Of a DNA stretch of 40,107 nt, positions 1 to 7,765 are shown in pieces. The notes under the pieces were generated by a model. It did no database searches and was not told where the DNA came from. It saw only the letters and a program-made list of their open reading frames with translations. A program made the position numbers and the translations under genes. The stretch's first letter is position 1, and each line of letters begins with the position of its first letter. Source of the DNA: an uncultured Clostridia bacterium (GTDB lineage: Bacteria; Bacillota; Clostridia; UMGS1883); contig CANRJP010000013.1 in assembly GCA_947630975.1 (NCBI GenBank), positions 1-40,107 of the forward strand. The letters are read 5' to 3'.

Positions 1-381
1 GCTCATGCGGAAATATGGTTTAAGCTCATTCACGGAGGAAATTTTGCCGGAACTGCGGAAAACCTTCGGGACGCGGCGGCTGACGAGCACTTTGAATGGG
101 CGGAAATGTATGAGGACTTTGCGCAGACGGCTAAGGAGGAGGGCTTCGAGCATATCGCCTTCCTTTTTGAAAAGGTCGGCGAAATTGAGCGCGCCCATGA
201 GGAAAGGTATCTCAAGCTTATGGAAAACGTAAAGGACAAGATAGTTTTCTCCAAAGACGGGGACGCCGTATGGATCTGCCGCAACTGCGGCCACGTCTGC
301 GTAGGCAAGGCGGCGCCGGGCGTCTGCCCTGTCTGCTCTCACCCCCAGTCTTATTTTGAGCTTAAGGCGGCAAACTATTGA
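1..381 (+). CDS. Rubrerythrin, C-terminal part (5' end outside window)
   Basis: This is an incomplete gene whose reading frame is open from base 1 to a TGA at 379-381. The translated part starts AHAEIWFKLIHGG, typical of the last helices of a rubrerythrin diiron four-helix bundle, with EHFEWAEMY and a later EIERAHEERY supplying metal-ligand type Glu/His residues. It ends with a rubredoxin-like iron site made of two Cys-x2-Cys knuckles (CRNC and CPVC). Rubrerythrins reduce hydrogen peroxide in the cytoplasm of anaerobes, using electrons passed through the rubredoxin domain. The stop is followed by a GC-rich palindrome (GGGGCC/GGCCCC at 394-407) without a T-run, and then by a folded repeat. The family call is safe; whether the missing N-terminal half is normal cannot be seen. 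Confidence 0.93.
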   Translation, partial: AHAEIWFKLIHGGNFAGTAENLRDAAADEHFEWAEMYEDFAQTAKEEGFEHIAFLFEKVGEIERAHEERYLKLMENVKDKIVFSKDGDAVWICRNCGHVCVGKAAPGVCPVCSHPQSYFELKAANY

Positions 382-407
382 AAAACAGATTTTGGGGCCA
401 CGGCCCC

Positions 408-680
408 TAATACTAATCCTTAATTAAAATCAGACACCGAGCGGCGAGAATTTTTCGTGTCAGGCAAGGAAGAAGCCGCAGGCAATACTTTATGTATTGT
501 CAAGCGCTGCGGGCCCCACAAAAACAACAAGGTTGTTTTTGTGGGAAGAGGAGAAGCGACCGATTGAGCCAAAATTCTAATTTTCGTAAAAATTAGAATT
601 TGCGATATGAGGTCAGCTTCGACGAGATGGCGCGAAAAAGGCCGTCGCAAATGTCTGATTTTAGTTGGGGATTAGTATTA
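408..680. repeat. Folded palindromic repeat element with 29-bp inverted ends
   Basis: This fills the non-coding gap between the rubrerythrin gene and the chromate transporter pair. The ends, 408-436 and 652-680, are inverted repeats matching at 26 of 29 positions. The three differences are T on the left facing G on the right, so as plus-strand RNA they remain G-U pairs. Inside lie two perfect hairpins, 515-528 with 532-545 and 572-584 with 589-601, and a smaller one at about 483-499. No transposase and no convincing protein frame is present. It resembles a MITE or a dispersed structured intergenic repeat. No second copy lies in this window, so its repeat status is inferred from form only. Confidence 0.7.
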
Positions 681-699
681 CATATTTACGGAGGAATAT

Positions 700-1254
700 A
701 TGCGGTTCAAAACTCTTTCAAGGCTCTTTTTCACCTTTATGAAAATCGGAGCTTTCACCTTCGGCGGAGGTTATGCCATGATACCCCTTATCCAGCGTGA
801 AATCGCCGAAAAGCGCGGCTGGATAACCGAAGAGGACATTTTGGACATATTTGCCATAGCCGAGTCCACGCCCGGCCCTATCGCCATCAACGCCGCCACT
901 TTTGTGGGTCTGCGGGTCTGCGGCTTCGCCGGAGCCTTTCTTGCCACGCTGGGCGTAGTGCTGCCATCGTTTGTTATAATAGGCCTTATCGCCTTTGTGC
1001 TTCGGCAGTTTCAGGACATTCGGGCGGTGCGCTGGGCCTTCAGCGGCATAAGGGCGGGAGTGCTGGCCCTGATCGTTAAAGCTCTCGCGTCAATGTACGG
1101 ACAGTGCCCAAAGTCGGGCCTTTCATATACCGTTATGGCGTTGGCTTTTGTTGCCGTGGCGTTTTTTAAGGTCAATGTCCTCCTTGTCATAGCACTCTGC
1201 GCAGCCGCCGGTCTTGCCGTCGCTATGACCGCCGAAAGGAGGAGCGGGACATGA
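700..1254 (+). CDS. Chromate transporter family protein, half-size subunit A
   Basis: The product is 184 residues, one CHR domain, about half the length of the two-domain ChrA proteins. The family carries chromate/sulfate-like anions across the membrane; the short forms are found as neighbouring pairs thought to work together. The diagnostic N-terminal segment is present: a GGGYAMIPLIQ stretch near residues 24-34 and an ESTPGPIAINAATFVG stretch near 65-80, followed by several hydrophobic helices. The start is supported by GGAGG at 690-694, six bases before the ATG. The last four bases overlap the next gene (ATGA), so the two are very likely translated in a coupled manner. Substrate cannot be read from sequence; chromate resistance is a family name, not a demonstrated role here. 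Confidence 0.9.
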   Translation: MRFKTLSRLFFTFMKIGAFTFGGGYAMIPLIQREIAEKRGWITEEDILDIFAIAESTPGPIAINAATFVGLRVCGFAGAFLATLGVVLPSFVIIGLIAFVLRQFQDIRAVRWAFSGIRAGVLALIVKALASMYGQCPKSGLSYTVMALAFVAVAFFKVNVLLVIALCAAAGLAVAMTAERRSGT

Positions 1255-1799
1255 TTTATCTAACTTTGTTCTGGACATTCTTCAAGATCGGGGCCTTTAC
1301 CTTAGGCGGCGGCTATGCCATGCTGCCCCTTATTCAGGCGGAGGTCGCGGCCCACGGCTGGATGAGCGGAGCCGAGCTTGTCAACTTTGTGGCCGTGAGC
1401 GAGAGCACTCCCGGCCCATTCGCCGTGAATATTTCCACTTATGTGGGCGCTGAAACGGGCGGCATCATCGGAGCGGTCTGCGCCACGGCCGGAGTGGTCC
1501 TGCCCTCGTTTATAATAATCCTTATTGTCGCAAAATTCTTTGAAAAATTCAAAAACAGCCGCACGGTAAGCGGCTGCATGAGCGGGCTGCGCCCGGCGGT
1601 CGTCGGACTTATCGCCTCGGCTGTGATAAGCGTGGGGCGGACGGTTTTCCTGCCATGGAACGGCTTGACGGCTTTTCTCGCCTCCGGCGGAATATTCGGG
1701 CTTTCGCTGCTGTTGGTGTTCAGAAAGCTACACCCCATAATTGTTATTGTAATCTCCGGCGTATTGGGCATAGCGCTGGGCTATGCGGGCGTGTTTTAA
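1251..1799 (+). CDS. Chromate transporter family protein, half-size subunit B
   Basis: This is the second half-size CHR-domain protein, 182 residues, starting inside the stop of the preceding gene (ATGA). It repeats the same signature, GGGYAMLPLIQAEV near residues 20-33 and ESTPGPFAVNISTYVG near 60-75, so the two proteins are paralogues that most likely form a heterodimeric membrane transporter. The C-terminal half is a run of hydrophobic segments rich in Ile, Val and Gly. The TAA stop at 1797-1799 is formed by the left end of the 54-bp inverted-repeat element that follows. A pre-insertion protein may therefore have ended differently, although the length is normal for the family. Confidence 0.9.
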   Translation: MIYLTLFWTFFKIGAFTLGGGYAMLPLIQAEVAAHGWMSGAELVNFVAVSESTPGPFAVNISTYVGAETGGIIGAVCATAGVVLPSFIIILIVAKFFEKFKNSRTVSGCMSGLRPAVVGLIASAVISVGRTVFLPWNGLTAFLASGGIFGLSLLLVFRKLHPIIVIVISGVLGIALGYAGVF

Positions 1800-1849
1800 G
1801 GCAATACAACACAAAGCTCACGAGCGGTCTCTGTGCGGTATTGCCTTAA
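1796..1849 (-). repeat. 54-bp deletion derivative of the TTAAGGCAATACC inverted-repeat element (MITE-like)
   Basis: The ends read TTAAGGCAATAC... and ...GTATTGCCTTAA. Read on the minus strand, the first 39 bases match the left end of the full 178-bp elements at 23031 and 32738 at 36 of 39 positions, then join directly to a 14-base right end. It is therefore an internally deleted copy lying in the opposite orientation. Both ends are flanked by TA, as expected for insertion at a TA dinucleotide. It lies exactly between two convergent genes and contributes the TAA stop codon of each. As RNA it folds into a stem, so it may also act as a bidirectional terminator, though it has no T-run. Confidence 0.85.
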
Positions 1850-2463
1850 TCACTGTAAATGTCCGCCGCTATGGCGCCGCTGTCAAAGCTGACCTCCCCC
1901 TCGCCGGACACAAGCACATTGCTGAGCCATATGGAGCGGTACATATCTATATTGGCCTTATTCAGCGGATATTTGAAGCCCTTAAGCGTCACTCCGGTCA
2001 CAGGCTCAAGGGGAATGAAGGAAATGCTCATTCCCGGACGGCCATGGATAATATGGTGTTTTTCCAAAGCAAAAATATAATTGTGGCCGTCGGCAATGAC
2101 GGCCTTTTTTCCCGCGCGGCGCAGATATTCCAACATTCCGATGTTGGAAATCGTGTGATCGAGCCGTGTGCCGGTACACCCCAGCATAAGCAGCTCGTCA
2201 AAGCCGCGCTTCAAGGCTTCGGCCACGGCGACGTGAGTGTCGCTGTAATCCTTCTCCGGCTGCAATCTGATCACTTCCGTACCCGCCGGAGGCTCGCCTG
2301 TAAAAGAGTCGAAATCGCCGACCGCAAGGCTCGGTTTCAGTCCCATATTCATACAGTGGGCAAGTCCGCCGTCGGCGCAGACGATAAAATCGTCCTCCCT
2401 GACAAGACCCTTAGAATACCCGTAATCCGAAACGGTTCCCGCACTGATTATTACCGCCCGCAT
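1846..2463 (-). CDS. thiN: Thiamine diphosphokinase
   Basis: The product (205 residues) transfers pyrophosphate from ATP to thiamine to give thiamine diphosphate. The N-terminal catalytic part shows the family signature, with ADGG followed by a long conserved stretch ending GLKPSLAVGDFDS near residues 30-53, LQPEKDYSDTHVAV near 87-100, and GCTGTRLDHTISN near 115-127. A C-terminal beta-rich thiamine-binding domain follows. It is the last gene of the 16-gene operon and overlaps the upstream rpe by one base (TAATG). The same order, rpe then thiN (yloS), is found in Bacillus subtilis. Its stop codon lies in the right end of the 54-bp repeat element. Confidence 0.94.
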   Translation of the reverse strand: MRAVIISAGTVSDYGYSKGLVREDDFIVCADGGLAHCMNMGLKPSLAVGDFDSFTGEPPAGTEVIRLQPEKDYSDTHVAVAEALKRGFDELLMLGCTGTRLDHTISNIGMLEYLRRAGKKAVIADGHNYIFALEKHHIIHGRPGMSISFIPLEPVTGVTLKGFKYPLNKANIDMYRSIWLSNVLVSGEGEVSFDSGAIAADIYSD

Positions 2464-3107
2464 TACATCATCCCCTTGAAGCTGCGCACGGCCTCCGCCG
2501 GGTTCTCGGCACGGAAAACGGCGCTGCCCGCCACGATAACGTTGGCTCCCGCGTCGGTTATCTCCTTAAGATTACCGAGAGTTATTCCGCCGTCCACCTG
2601 AATATCGATCTCATCGCCGACAAGGGCTCTTGCGTCCCTGACCTTTTTTGTCATGGCGGGAATAAATTTTTGGCCGCCGAAGCCGGGATTTACCGTCATT
2701 ATCAGCACCATGTCCGCGTCGTCGAGAACGTAATTGAGACAGCTTATGTCGGTGGCCGGATTGAGGGCCACGCCGGCCTTAAGGCCGAGGGAGCGTATGT
2801 AGCTCAAGGTGCGCTGAAGGTGGGGCGCCGCTTCGGCATGAACGGTAATTATATCGGCTCCGGCCTTGGCAAAAGCGTCAATATGCCTGTCCGGGTCGTT
2901 TATCATAAGATGGCAGTCGAATACCAGCTTTGAAGTCTTGCGCAGACAGGAGATAACCGGAGGGCCGATCGTTATGTTCGGGACAAAGCTCCCGTCCATG
3001 ACGTCAATGTGCAGATAGTCCGCCCCCGCCTCCTCCACAAGCCTGACGCTCTCCCTGAGAGCGCCGTAGTCCGAAGCAAGTATCGACGGTGAAAGCTTGA
3101 TGCTCAT
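2463..3107 (-). CDS. rpe: Ribulose-phosphate 3-epimerase
   Basis: This is a TIM-barrel enzyme of the pentose phosphate pathway that interconverts ribulose 5-phosphate and xylulose 5-phosphate. The start chosen is the ATG at 3107, giving MSIKLSPSILASDYG (214 residues): it overlaps the rsgA stop as ATGA, and GGAGG sits six bases upstream. A start at 3122 would add five residues without family support. Visible motifs are SPSILASDYG at 6-15, HIDVMDGSFVPNITIG near 33-48 (metal-binding His and Asp), VHAEA, MTVNPGFGGQ near 135-144 and QVDGGI near 170. Metal ligands and phosphate loop are intact. Position between rsgA and thiN is as in other Firmicutes. Confidence 0.95.
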   Translation of the reverse strand: MSIKLSPSILASDYGALRESVRLVEEAGADYLHIDVMDGSFVPNITIGPPVISCLRKTSKLVFDCHLMINDPDRHIDAFAKAGADIITVHAEAAPHLQRTLSYIRSLGLKAGVALNPATDISCLNYVLDDADMVLIMTVNPGFGGQKFIPAMTKKVRDARALVGDEIDIQVDGGITLGNLKEITDAGANVIVAGSAVFRAENPAEAVRSFKGMM

Positions 3108-3976
3108 TTTTTCTCCTCCCATTCCTTTATTCCCTTAAGTACCCCGTACATCTCTTTATAGCTGTCATAGCGGCTGGCGGCTATTTCACCTTTTTCAACG
3201 GCGGATATAACGGCGCAGTCCGGTTCGGCGGTGTGGGTGCAGCCGCGGAAGCGGCACTGCCCTTCCATTTTTTTCATTTCAGGGAACAGCAGCCTTAGCT
3301 CCTGAGCCTTTATGCCTTCCACCTCCAACCGGGAAAAGCCGGGAGTGTCCAGCACATAGCCGCCGTGAGCGGAAATCAGCTCCACATGGCGGGTGGTGTG
3401 GCGGCCCCTTTCTATTCGGCTCACGTCGCCGACTTCCAGACTTCGACCGGTAACAAGGCTCAACAGGCTGGATTTACCTACTCCGCTAAGACCGGCAAAG
3501 GCCACGGTCTTACCCTTTATCAGGCCGCATATCTCATCAAGGCCCTCTCCGGTCTTGGCACAGGCGGTCAACGTTCTGTATCCGGCCCTCCGGTAAACGT
3601 CGGTTATTGAACCGGCGTCGCTGACAAGGTCGGTTTTGTTTACGCAAACGACGCCCTCGATGTCCTTGCAGGCCGCGATAGCCAGCAGCTTGTCGAGGAG
3701 ACCGAGATCCGGCTCCGGTGAAGCCGCGGCACACACCACCAACAAAATATCGATGTTGGCGACGCTGGGACGAATGAGACAGTTTCGGCGCGGCAGAATT
3801 TTTTCGATGCTGCCGGTGCCGTCGCGACCGATATTTATGCTCACACGGTCACCTACCGTGGGTGCCAGCTCACGTCGCAGCCTGCCCCGGGCGCTGCATT
3901 CTATAATTCTGTCCCCGGCGCTTATATAATAGTTGCCGCCAACGCCCTTTACAATGGTTCCTTCAGCGCTTGTCAA
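3104..3976 (-). CDS. rsgA: Ribosome small subunit-dependent GTPase A (RsgA/YloQ)
   Basis: This circularly permuted GTPase helps the 30S ribosomal subunit mature. The domain order is an N-terminal OB fold (about 5-65), then G4 NKTD at 113-116, the P-loop GLSGVGKSS at 162-170, G3 DTPG at 210-213, and a C-terminal zinc knuckle with Cys241, Cys246, His248 and Cys254. The length of 290 residues is normal. The start codon is TTG at 3976, overlapping the prkC stop (TTGA), with an AGAGAGG ribosome site about ten bases upstream; no ATG fits better. Between prkC and rpe its place is that of B. subtilis cpgA. Confidence 0.95.
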   Translation of the reverse strand: MTSAEGTIVKGVGGNYYISAGDRIIECSARGRLRRELAPTVGDRVSINIGRDGTGSIEKILPRRNCLIRPSVANIDILLVVCAAASPEPDLGLLDKLLAIAACKDIEGVVCVNKTDLVSDAGSITDVYRRAGYRTLTACAKTGEGLDEICGLIKGKTVAFAGLSGVGKSSLLSLVTGRSLEVGDVSRIERGRHTTRHVELISAHGGYVLDTPGFSRLEVEGIKAQELRLLFPEMKKMEGQCRFRGCTHTAEPDCAVISAVEKGEIAASRYDSYKEMYGVLKGIKEWEEKK

Positions 3977-5991
3977 TCGAACGAAACCTCTCTTGTCACA
4001 ATAAATTCGTTGTCATAGTAAATGTCCACCTTTATGGTCCCACGGCTCTTCAGGCTTATATCCGCCGTTCCGGAGGCGGTGTTGTGTTCCTTTTCGTAAA
4101 TAACTTTACCGTCGCATATCAGCTTTATAGTCACCTTTGTCCTGTCGGTGGGCAGTATCAGGGAAAGGTATTTGGTTTTCATTTCCGGTATGCTTTCCGG
4201 ATCGTCCACGGAAACTCCCGGACTCTGCTGCTGAGTCTCCGGTTCTTCTTCCTGAGGCGGATCTTTAGACTCGCCGTTCTCCTCATTCTCCGGCTCCGAA
4301 GAACCGGTATCGGGCCCGGTGCTGACAAAAAAGTCTATCTTGCTGCCGCTCGGTATCTTAGTATAGGCGGTGTAGCTCTGGTCATAAACCCGACCGCTGA
4401 CCTCATCGCTGTGGCCGTGAACCACCTCGCCCACCTCAAAACCGCTGCGCTCGATGAGGGCTCGGGCGTTAGCCTCGCTCATACCGAGAAGGTTGGGCAC
4501 GGTGGAGTTTTTGCTGCCGGTGGAAACGTGAAGGACTACCGTCTCGCCCACGTTCACCATGGTGCCGGAGGCCGGTTCCTGTGCGACGATTATTCCCGAG
4601 GGGTAGACATCACTGCTCTCCTCCACTTTTTCAACAACAATGCCTTTTTCCGTAAGCTCCTTTTCGACCTTGGCATAGGTCTCATTGACATAGCTGACTA
4701 CGGAGACCGAGCCGGGGCCGTTGCTTACGATGACCTTTATTGCTCCGGAAGATTCGACCGGTGTATCCGCTTCGGGGTCTTGCGAAATTATGGTGTCCTT
4801 GGGGGCCTCGTTGTTTTCATAAGCCTCAATGGAAACGGTAAATCCCTCGCCGTCCGCCGCAAGCCTGCTTTCGGCTTCCGCAAGGGTGACGTCAAGCAGA
4901 TTGGGCACGGTAAGGTCTTTGGCCGGATTTTTTATATGTGCGTACACAAATACGGCCAATGCGATGATTATAAGCGACGCCGTGGTGATTATTGCCGCAA
5001 TTATCGGCGCGTTGCTCTTCTTTTTCCTCTTTTTCCGTTTTTCCGGAGTTTCCTCCTGAGGGCGCTTATGGATATTCGTATCGTTGTTTCTGCGCTTGAT
5101 TTCACTGACATCGATTATCTTTGTTTCGTCGCCAGCGTCATCTGTCACAAGCTCAAGATCAGGATTTATATAGAGCATCTTCAGGTCATTGAGCACCTCC
5201 TCGGCGCTGGAATACCGAAGCCGAACCTCCTTGCTCATGGCCTTTAAAATTATTTGCTCTATCCCTCGGGGGATTGCGGAATTCAATTTTCTCGGAGGGA
5301 CGGGTTCCTCCTGTATATGCTTCATCGCGACAGCCACGGGAGTTTCGCCGTCAAAGGGAAGCTGGCCGGTGAAAAGCTCGTACATTACCACGCCAAGGGA
5401 ATAAATATCGCTGCGCTGATCGGTATAACCCCCTCTGGCCTGCTCCGGGGAGAGATAGTGAGCGCTCCCTATGGCGGTGCTGTTCATTTTCGTGGTGTTA
5501 TTGTTTGAGGCTCTCGCAATTCCAAAGTCAGTGACCTTGAGTATGCCCTCGGGAGTAATGACAATGTTCTGCGGCTTAATGTCCCGATGGATTATGTGCT
5601 TCTGGTGGGCGTGCTCGAGGGCGCGGCATATTTGCATGGAATAATCGGCGGCTTCCTTCCAGTAGAGAGGGCCGTTTTTGTCTTTGATATATTCCTTCAA
5701 AGTCTTTCCGTTCAGAAATTCCATTACAATATACTGTATTCCGTCCTCGTCGCCCACGTCATATATTTGTACGATATTTTGGTGAGACAAGCTGGCGGCG
5801 GCCTGGGATTCGATATTAAATCTTCGGATGAACTCCTCGTCCTCTTTGTATTCGCTGTGAAGTACCTTTACGGCCACAAAACGGTTAAGCATCCGGTCTT
5901 TGGCCTTATAAACGTTCGCCATACCGCCGCTGCCGACTTTTTCGATAATTTCGTATCTGTTCCCAAGAATTTTCCCGATCACTGTCATCAC
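3973..5991 (-). CDS. prkC: Membrane serine/threonine kinase with three PASTA domains (PrkC/PknB/Stk1 type)
   Basis: This is the sensor kinase of the cell-wall signalling pair. The cytoplasmic kinase domain (about 12-270) has the glycine loop GSGGMANVY at 20-28, Lys42, HRDIKPQN at 135-142 and DFG at 155-157. A basic juxtamembrane stretch precedes one membrane helix at about 328-350. Outside are three PASTA repeats (about 357-425, 426-490 and 491-560), which in this family bind muropeptides or lipid II. A Glu/Pro/Gln-rich linker and a roughly 60-residue beta-sandwich-like tail complete 672 residues. The frame opens at GTG 5991; ATG 5988 is an equally good start, one residue shorter. The upstream phosphatase gene is its usual partner. 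Confidence 0.95.
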   Translation of the reverse strand: MMTVIGKILGNRYEIIEKVGSGGMANVYKAKDRMLNRFVAVKVLHSEYKEDEEFIRRFNIESQAAASLSHQNIVQIYDVGDEDGIQYIVMEFLNGKTLKEYIKDKNGPLYWKEAADYSMQICRALEHAHQKHIIHRDIKPQNIVITPEGILKVTDFGIARASNNNTTKMNSTAIGSAHYLSPEQARGGYTDQRSDIYSLGVVMYELFTGQLPFDGETPVAVAMKHIQEEPVPPRKLNSAIPRGIEQIILKAMSKEVRLRYSSAEEVLNDLKMLYINPDLELVTDDAGDETKIIDVSEIKRRNNDTNIHKRPQEETPEKRKKRKKKSNAPIIAAIITTASLIIIALAVFVYAHIKNPAKDLTVPNLLDVTLAEAESRLAADGEGFTVSIEAYENNEAPKDTIISQDPEADTPVESSGAIKVIVSNGPGSVSVVSYVNETYAKVEKELTEKGIVVEKVEESSDVYPSGIIVAQEPASGTMVNVGETVVLHVSTGSKNSTVPNLLGMSEANARALIERSGFEVGEVVHGHSDEVSGRVYDQSYTAYTKIPSGSKIDFFVSTGPDTGSSEPENEENGESKDPPQEEEPETQQQSPGVSVDDPESIPEMKTKYLSLILPTDRTKVTIKLICDGKVIYEKEHNTASGTADISLKSRGTIKVDIYYDNEFIVTREVSFD

Positions 5992-6717
5992 CTACCTTTT
6001 TATAAGAATAACCGTAATATTGTCCTGTCCGCCGTTGTCGTTTGCCATATCCACCAGCTTTCTTGCCTTTTCCTCCAAACCGGTGGTCTGTTCGCTGAGT
6101 ATATATGCGATGTCAATTTCCGCCACCATATTGGTGAGTCCGTCGCTGCACATCAGCATAATATCTCCGGGCCGGAAAGCCATCAGATAGGTGTCGGCCT
6201 GCACGGCGCCCTCGGTGCCCAGGGCACGGGTTATGTAGTTGCGCTTCTCATAGGTGTAGGACTCCTCCCTTGTAAGCTCACCGCTGTCTATCATTTCCTC
6301 CGCCAGAGAGTGATCCTTGGTTATCTGGTACAGTCCCCGTTCGGTAAAGACATACACCCGGCTGTCGCCCACATGGCCGATATGTACCCCGTCGGGAGAA
6401 ATCACGCATACGTCGCAGGTCGTGCCCATACCGCTGAATCTCGGCTCCTTAAGGGACATATCGTACACCTTGTTGTTGGCGTGGTTCATAGCGGAAGAAA
6501 TCTTGATAAACAGACTGCCGTCGTCCTCGCCGATAAGCTCCTCGAGCGTATTCACTATATCGGCTGCAGCCACGGCGCTGGCAACTTCTCCGGCCTTGTG
6601 GCCGCCCATACCGTCGCACAGAACGAAAACAGGATACTTTCCGCTGTCGGAAACGGCGTAGCTGTCCTGATTTTGTTCCCTGAGCTTTCCCTTGTCTGTC
6701 AGTTCAAAGTGTTCCAT
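5992..6717 (-). CDS. prpC: PP2C-type protein phosphatase (PrpC/Stp1)
   Basis: This manganese/magnesium-dependent phosphatase (241 residues) reverses phosphorylation by the neighbouring PASTA kinase. PP2C motifs are in order: REQNQDS near residues 13-19, the metal-binding DGMGGHKAGE at 35-44, HVGDSRVY near 116-123, CSDGLTN near 190-196 and GGQDNITVI near 229-237. All canonical metal-binding aspartates are visible. It is a soluble single-domain protein with no membrane helix. GGGAGGG lies six bases before the ATG. The stop is directly adjacent to the kinase reading frame, so the two are almost certainly co-translated; this pairing is conserved throughout Firmicutes. Confidence 0.95.
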   Translation of the reverse strand: MEHFELTDKGKLREQNQDSYAVSDSGKYPVFVLCDGMGGHKAGEVASAVAAADIVNTLEELIGEDDGSLFIKISSAMNHANNKVYDMSLKEPRFSGMGTTCDVCVISPDGVHIGHVGDSRVYVFTERGLYQITKDHSLAEEMIDSGELTREESYTYEKRNYITRALGTEGAVQADTYLMAFRPGDIMLMCSDGLTNMVAEIDIAYILSEQTTGLEEKARKLVDMANDNGGQDNITVILIKR

Positions 6718-6739
6718 TGCTTTCCCTCCCTGTATGTGC

Positions 6740-7765
6740 TCACAACTCGCTGTTACGGAGCTGGCCGCAGGACGCGTTTATGTCGGCCCCCAACTCGCGG
6801 CGGAGCGTGGAGTTTACTCCGTTTTTATTTAAATAATCCATGAACGCGGCGACACTTTTTTTGTCGCTGCGGACATAATCCCTTTCCTTTACGGGATTGA
6901 CCGGAATAAGATTGACATGGCAATTCCTGTTTTTCAGAAGCCGCGCCAACTTTTCGGCCCAATCAAGGCTCCCGTTCTTTTCCGAGAGAGCGTATTCAAA
7001 CGTTATACGGCGTCCGGTTTTTTCAAAATAGAAGTCACAGGCGGCCAAAACCTCATCGAGTGGATAAGCCTTGGCAACAGGCATCATTTCCCGCCGAAGT
7101 CCGTCCTCGGGAGCGTGAAGGGAAAATGCCAGATTTATCGGCATATTTTCACCGGCAAAGCGGCGTATCTTATCCGCCAGTCCGCAGGTGGAAACGGTAA
7201 TATGTCTCCACCCCAGGCCGAGACCGGCTGGGTTATTTATATTTTTCAGGAATTTTATGAGACTGTCATAATTGTCAAAGGGCTCCCCTATGCCCATTAC
7301 CACAATACTGCTTATCTCTATGCCCATATCCTTTTGCGCGGCGATAACCTGACCGGTCATCTCGTGGGGCGCCAGATTGCGAACCAACCCGTTCAGCGTA
7401 GAAGCGCAGAAGGTACAGCCCATCCGGCAGCCCACCTGCGACGATATGCAGATAGAATAACCATGGTGATAACTCATGACAACCGACTCTACCGTGTTTC
7501 CGTCCTTTAGCTCGAACAGATACTTAACCGTACCGTCCAGCTTTGAGACCAGCTTACGGCGCGCCTTTGGGAGATATATCTCCGCATCGGCCGCCAGCTT
7601 TTCCCGTAATGCTTTGCTCAGGTTGGTACACTCATCAAGGCTGTCCGCTCCCTTGGCGATCCAACCAAAAATTTGTCTGGCGCGGAACTCCTTTTCTCCG
7701 TGGGCTTTTACATAGTCGGTCAATTCCTCGAGGGTGAGGTCGCCTAAATTTATTTTCATGTCCAT
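6740..7765 (-). CDS. rlmN: 23S rRNA (adenine2503-C2)/tRNA methyltransferase RlmN
   Basis: This radical-SAM methyltransferase modifies A2503 of 23S rRNA and A37 of some tRNAs. The iron-sulfur cluster motif is Cys113-x3-Cys117-x2-Cys120 (CRMGCTFC), preceded by the segment VVMSYHHGYSICISSQVG. The second essential cysteine near the C terminus is Cys333 in NASCGQL. At 341 residues it matches the family length. Its ATG overlaps the rsmB stop by one base (TGATG), and 22 bases separate it from prpC. The same neighbours occur around B. subtilis yloN. A Cfr antibiotic-resistance methyltransferase would share the motif, but the operon position makes RlmN much more likely. Confidence 0.95.
   Translation of the reverse strand: MDMKINLGDLTLEELTDYVKAHGEKEFRARQIFGWIAKGADSLDECTNLSKALREKLAADAEIYLPKARRKLVSKLDGTVKYLFELKDGNTVESVVMSYHHGYSICISSQVGCRMGCTFCASTLNGLVRNLAPHEMTGQVIAAQKDMGIEISSIVVMGIGEPFDNYDSLIKFLKNINNPAGLGLGWRHITVSTCGLADKIRRFAGENMPINLAFSLHAPEDGLRREMMPVAKAYPLDEVLAACDFYFEKTGRRITFEYALSEKNGSLDWAEKLARLLKNRNCHVNLIPVNPVKERDYVRSDKKSVAAFMDYLNKNGVNSTLRRELGADINASCGQLRNSEL

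Noticed and set aside
600-800. Plus-strand frame crossing the folded repeat into the first chromate transporter gene
   Set aside because: Most of it is repeat sequence, and it overlaps the certain gene in another frame.
3970-5247. 425-codon open frame on the plus strand opposite prkC
   Set aside because: It lies wholly antisense to a clear kinase/PASTA gene; its product has no recognisable domains and is explained by the codon bias of the real gene.
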